Below, piece by piece: positions 60,601 through 64,000 of a stretch of DNA of 64,000 nt. Position 1 is the stretch's first letter. Every line of letters starts with the position of its first letter. The notes beneath the pieces are model-generated. The model did not search any database. It saw only the letters and a list, made by a program, of their open reading frames with translations, and was not told where the DNA came from. The DNA is from Cognatundibacterium squillarum (GTDB lineage: Bacteria; Pseudomonadota; Gammaproteobacteria; Burkholderiales; Burkholderiaceae_D). The position numbers and the translations under genes are program-made. The stretch lies in assembly GCF_014652435.1 (NCBI RefSeq), contig NZ_BMYU01000002.1, positions 62,001-126,000 on the forward strand, read 5' to 3'.

Positions 60601-60750
60601 ACTGTGGTGGTGGGCGGCCTAATTACCGCAACCGCACTGACGCTGCTTGTACTGCCGGCTTTGTATTACATGATTGAATCCGGTGTACGTAACCGTAAAA
60701 AAGTCGCGGAACAACCGGTGCAATTTGATGCCAGCGAAGGAGAGGCATGA
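57631..60750 (+). CDS. Heavy-metal efflux RND transporter (HME family)
   Basis: A 1039-residue inner-membrane RND pump with 12 helices. The HME signature DFGIIVDGAIVMMEN near residue 393 marks it as heavy-metal type (CzcA/CusA). Further landmarks are NQLPLEAYPDIADTTS at the N-terminus and TTATVAALGLIPAA late in the protein. It expels divalent or monovalent metal ions using proton motive force; copper/silver versus zinc/cobalt/cadmium cannot be told from the sequence alone. The gene overlaps both neighbours (8 and 4 nt), so the tripartite pump is translated together. Local regulator: the divergent two-component system. Confidence 0.93.
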   Translation: MIDRLVTLCFNRRGIVALVFLLVAAYGWFAWNQLPLEAYPDIADTTSQVVTQVNGLAAEEVEQQITIPLERQIMGTPGMHVMRSKSTFGLSLITVVFKDGADDYWSRQRLQERISSVSLPYGAQPGLDPLTSPIGEIFRYTLVSKTRSLRELSELQLWKVIPRLKQVSGVVDVANFGGITTQFMLELDPAALSKYKVSLNQITAAINANNANAGGSVLTRGEQGMVVRGVGLIRNLDDLGNIVITQKAGVPVLLRDLGQVTYGHQERHGVLGIDHNPDSVEGITLLLKNENPSRVMAGVHEAVKELNEQILPKDVQVVPYMDRSNLVNATVSTVSHTLIEGIALVTLVLLLFLGSPRAAIIVAITIPVSLLIAFILMHHFKIPANLLSLGAIDFGIIVDGAIVMMENILRRREEEPQATLQGKNIMQSVRQVTRPVFFGILVIIIAYLPLFAFQRIEYKLFSPMAYAVGFALLGALLVALLLIPGLSYMALKKPVKIFHNPVLEWLKPRYNSVLNWLVGRSRVVTGIFIATLAAVIVSGATIGRDFLPYLDEGSIWLQVTLPPGISLDKATRMADALREATLEFPEVNHVVTQLGRNDDGTDPFTPSHIETAVTLHPYSEWKSGLTKQELIAKMAERFKKLPGTQVGFSQPMIDGVLDKLAGAHSDLVVKVMGNDFRETRRIANDVVRTLSAIPGAEDVIIDQEPPLPQLKVDVDRLAAARLGINVADVMSLIQTGIGGAPVTQVFIDERSYNIAARFNNTVVNSPEAIGHLTLITPSNAEIPLSQVARISFAEGETTITREMGKRHLTVRLNLRNRDLAGFLDDAHAAIEKQVQFDHSRFSLHWGGQFENQQRAQARLAMILPMVLTLMFVLLFGEFKNLRQPALILSAVPLATLGGLCALHLRDMTLNVSSAVGFIALFGVAVLNAIIMISNLNRWSKQPDLSLKEAVIKAAGERLRPVLTTATVAALGLIPAAMAHGLGSDVQRPLATVVVGGLITATALTLLVLPALYYMIESGVRNRKKVAEQPVQFDASEGEA

Positions 60751-62243
60751 TGCGATTTTCAACATCATTACTGACACTGGCGTGTATTTCTGCGCTGACG
60801 GCTTGTACCGCGGGTCCTGATTATCGCCGGCCGGATTTACTGACCGGACATCAGGCCGGTTTGCCGCAGCAGGCGATGCAAGCGACTACCGGTAAGGTCA
60901 CGGCGGATGAAAAAGCCCTTGTTCAGCAATTGCTGCCCGGTCTGGATTTACAGGACGGCTGGTGGAAAGCGTTCGGGTCGGAAGCGCTGAATCAGCTGGT
61001 TGCGACGGCGCTCAGCAATAATGCAGATCTGCAGGCAAGCAATGCGGCGCTGAAGGTAGCGCAGGAAAATGCGCTGGTATTACGCGCCGGTCTGCTGCCT
61101 TCGGTCGATGCCAGCTGGCAGCCGACGCGCCAGAAAGTGGCCGATCCGCTGGCCAGTCCGGCGGCTTCCGGTGCGGGCTTATACACGCTGCACACAGCGC
61201 AGGTCAGCGTCAGCTATAACCTTGATCTGGCAGGCGGACTGAAACGTCAGAACGAAGCAGCTGCGGCGCAGGTGGATGCTGCCGGTTTCCAGGTACAGGC
61301 GGCCCGCACAACGCTGGTATCGAATGTGATTCTGGCGGCGGTGCAGGAAGCCGGTCTGCGTGAACAGTTGCAGATCGCACAGGCGCAATTGCTGGCGAAC
61401 CGTCAGCTGGCAGAACTGACCCGTCAGCAAAAAGCACTGGGTATTGCATCCGCCGCGGATGTTGCCACGCAGGAAGCGGCACTGGCGCAGGCAGAAGCTG
61501 GCTTATTACCGGTGCAGCGGGCGCTGGATCAGCAGCGCGGGCAGTTGCGTGTATTGCTGGGTTTGCTGCCCGGTGATGCGCTGCCAGCGGAATTCACACT
61601 GGCGCAACTGCAATTACCATCGCAGTTACCGCTGAGTATTCCGTCGGAACTGCTGGAACGGCGTCCGGATATCCGCATCGCGGAAGCGCAGTTGCAGGCG
61701 GCGAATGCGCAGGTTGGCGTGGCTGTGGCGGCGCGTCTGCCGAATCTGAGCCTGACCGGTACGCTGGGCAGCAGCAGCCTGACGCTGGCAAATCTGCTGA
61801 AAGGCAATTCCTCGTTCTGGAATCTGGGCGCGAATCTGACGCAGCCGGTATTCCGTGGCGGTGCGTTGCTGCATCAGCAACGGGCTGCGGAAGCGCAGTA
61901 TCAGCAGGCAGCGGCGCAATACCGCAGCGTGGTGCTGAATGCATTTCAGAATGTGGCGGATACCCTGCGGGCGCTGGATGCGGACAGCCAGCAATGGCAG
62001 CTGAACAGTAAAGCGCAGCAGGCAACCCTGAAAGCGCTGGAAGTCGCCCGCAAACAGCGTGCAGCCGGTGCGATTCCGCTGCAGACAGTACTGCAGGCAC
62101 AACTGGCAGAACAGCAAGCCAGTCTGGCTTTATTGCAGGCGCGGCTGAGCCGCTACGCGGACACGGTGGCCTTGTACGCGGCAATGGGTGTCAGCGTGCC
62201 TGACAAGCTCGCAGCAACGGCATCGCCCGTCGCACAGCAATAA
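60747..62243 (+). CDS. NodT/TolC-type outer-membrane channel lipoprotein
   Basis: A 498-residue outer-membrane efflux protein with a lipobox LTAC (Cys20) and TAGPDYRRPD at the mature N-terminus. Two internal helical repeats (about 90-260 and 295-480; ALKVAQENALVLRAGLLP, ERRPDIRIAEAQL) build a TolC-like trimer channel. It overlaps the pump stop (ATGA) and completes the tripartite system. Repeat copy 8 starts 31 bp after the stop. Confidence 0.92.
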   Translation: MMRFSTSLLTLACISALTACTAGPDYRRPDLLTGHQAGLPQQAMQATTGKVTADEKALVQQLLPGLDLQDGWWKAFGSEALNQLVATALSNNADLQASNAALKVAQENALVLRAGLLPSVDASWQPTRQKVADPLASPAASGAGLYTLHTAQVSVSYNLDLAGGLKRQNEAAAAQVDAAGFQVQAARTTLVSNVILAAVQEAGLREQLQIAQAQLLANRQLAELTRQQKALGIASAADVATQEAALAQAEAGLLPVQRALDQQRGQLRVLLGLLPGDALPAEFTLAQLQLPSQLPLSIPSELLERRPDIRIAEAQLQAANAQVGVAVAARLPNLSLTGTLGSSSLTLANLLKGNSSFWNLGANLTQPVFRGGALLHQQRAAEAQYQQAAAQYRSVVLNAFQNVADTLRALDADSQQWQLNSKAQQATLKALEVARKQRAAGAIPLQTVLQAQLAEQQASLALLQARLSRYADTVALYAAMGVSVPDKLAATASPVAQQ

Positions 62244-62273
62244 GGGGCTGCATCGCTGTTTTTTACACGCTGA

Positions 62274-62358
62274 TTGTGCAGATGTCCGCATCCGGCATTT
62301 CCTGAGGCCCGCACTTTCTGCCGACAAGCGCCGGATCGCTATGCAGAACACTGCATTT
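62274..62358 (+). repeat. 85-bp palindromic repeat, copy 8
   Basis: The plus-oriented copy starts TTGTGCAGATGTCCGCAT and ends GCATTT, exactly 85 bp, with the CGCACTTTCTGCCGACA arm. It lies between convergent gene ends. Confidence 0.88.
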
Positions 62359-62423
62359 GAGGCTGTCCGGCGCGTTTTAGGGGGAGAAGAATCGTCACCG
62401 GGCAGGAATGGGCCGCCGGCCTA

Positions 62424-64000
62424 TCATAAGGCCCAGTGCATTGAGATCGTGGTACCAACCCCGTCAGTGCTGTCGATGCGGAGCCGGATTCCAAGTTCCG
62501 ACGCACGCTGATGCAGATTCTTTAAGCCACGACCAACCCGTGCGGAGGCATCAAAGCCTGTGCCATTGTCCTGAATAAACAGAAAGTTATCTTCGGTATT
62601 GGTTCCCGCATCCACCCAGATCTGACTGGCACCGGCATGCTTAATGATGTTTGTGAATATTTCGCGAATCATTTGTTCGAACTGTATCAGGTTGTTCGAA
62701 CTCCACGCCGTGCTGGAAAATGGTTTAACCCGCCAGTTCAGCTGAATGCCGGCACGCTTGAAACGTGATTCGTGGCGGAAACGGAATTGTGCGAGTATGG
62801 TCGTCAGATCCTCACCGCTGGGGCTCAGGGTATCGATTGTTGCACGTAAAGTATCAAGCGCTTCTTGCAGCTCATGTTCAATTTCAGTTTTCTGTTGTGG
62901 TGCGGTTTGTACCAGCGACATCAGACTGACCAGTTGCGAACCGAGACCATCATGCATGTCTTTCATAATTCGTTCCCGCTCCAGCGTGACCGCTTCCTGT
63001 CTGGCCTGCTGAGCAAGTGCCTGATGGTGCTGTTCCAGAATTGCGCGCTGACGGCTGACTTCTACTTCCAGTACTTTTTGATACTGCGCGTCGCTGCGCA
63101 TAGCGCGCATATATTGCAGATTCAATACGATTCCAACCGCCAGGATAAAAAACAGTACGATCAGCGGCGTAAAGTAAAAACGCTGATAGGCATCTGCTGC
63201 ATCGGTCATCCAGACGTTCCAGTGGTCATAGACACCCAGTACCAGCATGACAAATCCTGCTAAAGATACGGCGATATTTCCCGGAGAAGGCGTGCGGAAT
63301 GCCTGAATCATGATGGAGATAAGCGCGCCGGTTCCTGCAACCACGACCAGGTCGATTCCCAGAGCCTTGTACACCGGAGGCGCTCCGAAGGCCAGCGCGA
63401 CAGAACTGCCAAGAAAGAATACCAGTGAGATCCATTGCGCGGCTTCCAGCCAGCGATACCGGATCTGATTGATGCGCATAGCAAGAATGCAAATCAGCGA
63501 CATCCAGACACCAAAACTCAGGTCAATCAGAAAAAACCAGATTGCGTAAGGTAGTGGCAATTCGTGCATGGACCACAGCCATGCTCGCAAGGCCCAGAAT
63601 CCGCAGGTAATGCCAAACAGCAACGCATTAAATGAGCGGTACAGCAGGGATGCGCTGAGACTCACAAAACACAAGATACTGCACACAACCACAATTGCGA
63701 CAGTCGACCAGATAAAAGTATCGACTTTTTGCTGATACAAAGGGGCGATATCTGTAAATTTTCCCGCAAGCATCTGGGATAAACCAGAGTAACGCCGGCA
63801 GTCACCGGCAACCTGAATGTAGAGCATTGTCGCGTTAGCAGACTGTTCAGTTGTCGGCAGCCGGAACATCATTGCATGATTACTGACATCCGTATCCGGA
63901 TTCAGAAAGTTTCCGGCTTCGGCAAATTGCTGATCGTTTAATAAAAGACGCAGACGATTTCCAGCGCGGTAAATTAATAAAGTACGGTCTTGCGGATCGG
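62424..64000 (-). CDS. 7TM sensor histidine kinase (7TMR-DISM type), 5' end off the window
   Basis: A sensor kinase reading into the window from the right. An ATG at 63872 is in frame, but the frame stays open past it to base 64000 with sensible protein sequence (DRTLLIYRAGNRLRLLL), so the true start lies outside the window. The visible part holds the end of an extracytoplasmic sensor, seven membrane helices (about 62900-63720 region), a coiled coil and a HisKA_3 site (RIMKDMHDGLGSQL). The HATPase has NIIKHAG, DNGTGFD and GRGLKNLHQR. Family: NarX/DegS-like kinases with 7TMR-DISM sensors. Confidence 0.88.
   Translation of the reverse strand, partial: DPQDRTLLIYRAGNRLRLLLNDQQFAEAGNFLNPDTDVSNHAMMFRLPTTEQSANATMLYIQVAGDCRRYSGLSQMLAGKFTDIAPLYQQKVDTFIWSTVAIVVVCSILCFVSLSASLLYRSFNALLFGITCGFWALRAWLWSMHELPLPYAIWFFLIDLSFGVWMSLICILAMRINQIRYRWLEAAQWISLVFFLGSSVALAFGAPPVYKALGIDLVVVAGTGALISIMIQAFRTPSPGNIAVSLAGFVMLVLGVYDHWNVWMTDAADAYQRFYFTPLIVLFFILAVGIVLNLQYMRAMRSDAQYQKVLEVEVSRQRAILEQHHQALAQQARQEAVTLERERIMKDMHDGLGSQLVSLMSLVQTAPQQKTEIEHELQEALDTLRATIDTLSPSGEDLTTILAQFRFRHESRFKRAGIQLNWRVKPFSSTAWSSNNLIQFEQMIREIFTNIIKHAGASQIWVDAGTNTEDNFLFIQDNGTGFDASARVGRGLKNLHQRASELGIRLRIDSTDGVGTTISMHWAL

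Noticed and set aside
9410-62358. Treating the palindromic repeats as a CRISPR array
   Set aside because: Copies are far apart, in both orientations, without regular spacers or cas genes.

Overview
The window looks like a chromosome segment of a betaproteobacterium of the order Burkholderiales, probably an Oxalobacteraceae-like species. This rests on the intracellular PHB depolymerase/phasin pair, moderate G+C, many TonB receptors and RND pumps, ECF sigma/anti-sigma and di-heme peroxidase genes, and the codon style. Genus assignment is inference. No rRNA, tRNA, CRISPR array, integrase or insertion sequence was found.

Layout. (1) 67-1550: PHB depolymerase and phasin. (2) 1807-4651: a three-gene cassette of a membrane protein, a 619-residue radical SAM/SPASM enzyme and a small protein ending in 14 asparagines and one glycine; it looks like an undescribed peptide- or protein-modifying system. 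(3) 4784-13896: a copper-handling operon (DUF2946, TonB receptor, Asp-box protein, thioredoxin-like protein, DUF2946, PCu(A)C chaperone, barrel-like protein, MbnP-like and MbnH-like proteins). It opens with two tandem dyads over a promoter and closes with a strong terminator. (4) 13955-27486: an accessory block, visibly A+T-richer in part, bounded by terminators. It holds two lipoproteins, a P-loop GTPase-like protein, a membrane protein with three AAA+ modules, then a coupled cluster of a small membrane protein, a SulP-like transporter and an exported caspase-like protease. A convergent ECF sigma/anti-sigma pair and three exported proteins follow. The anti-sigma factor and the small membrane protein share a Cys-bounded extracytoplasmic domain with identical Cys spacing.

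(5) 28064-36948: ABM and NIPSNAP small proteins, an ArsR-like regulator, an SDR/TetR divergent pair with overlapping promoters and palindromes, an MBOAT/SGNH acylation pair, and a LexA-boxed radical SAM gene broken by a 2-bp deletion. (6) 36965-45863: a TonB receptor, isochorismatase-type hydrolase and divergent GlxA-type regulator, a methionine aminopeptidase, a flavin reductase, an exported hydrolase, an APS kinase and an acyltransferase. (7) 45864-47201: a gene-poor stretch. (8) 47202-54042: an AEC transporter, two tiny membrane ORFs, a Cache-GAF-HD-GYP protein, a CHAP/NlpC-like protein and MgtC/SapB. (9) 54254-62243: a two-component system divergent from a heavy-metal RND tripartite pump. 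(10) 62424-64000: a 7TM sensor kinase that runs off the window.

An imperfect palindromic repeat occurs eight times in intergenic DNA. Seven copies are exactly 85 bp between the same landmarks and the eighth is about 21 bp longer. It is not explained by any gene and is probably a resident REP- or MITE-like family.
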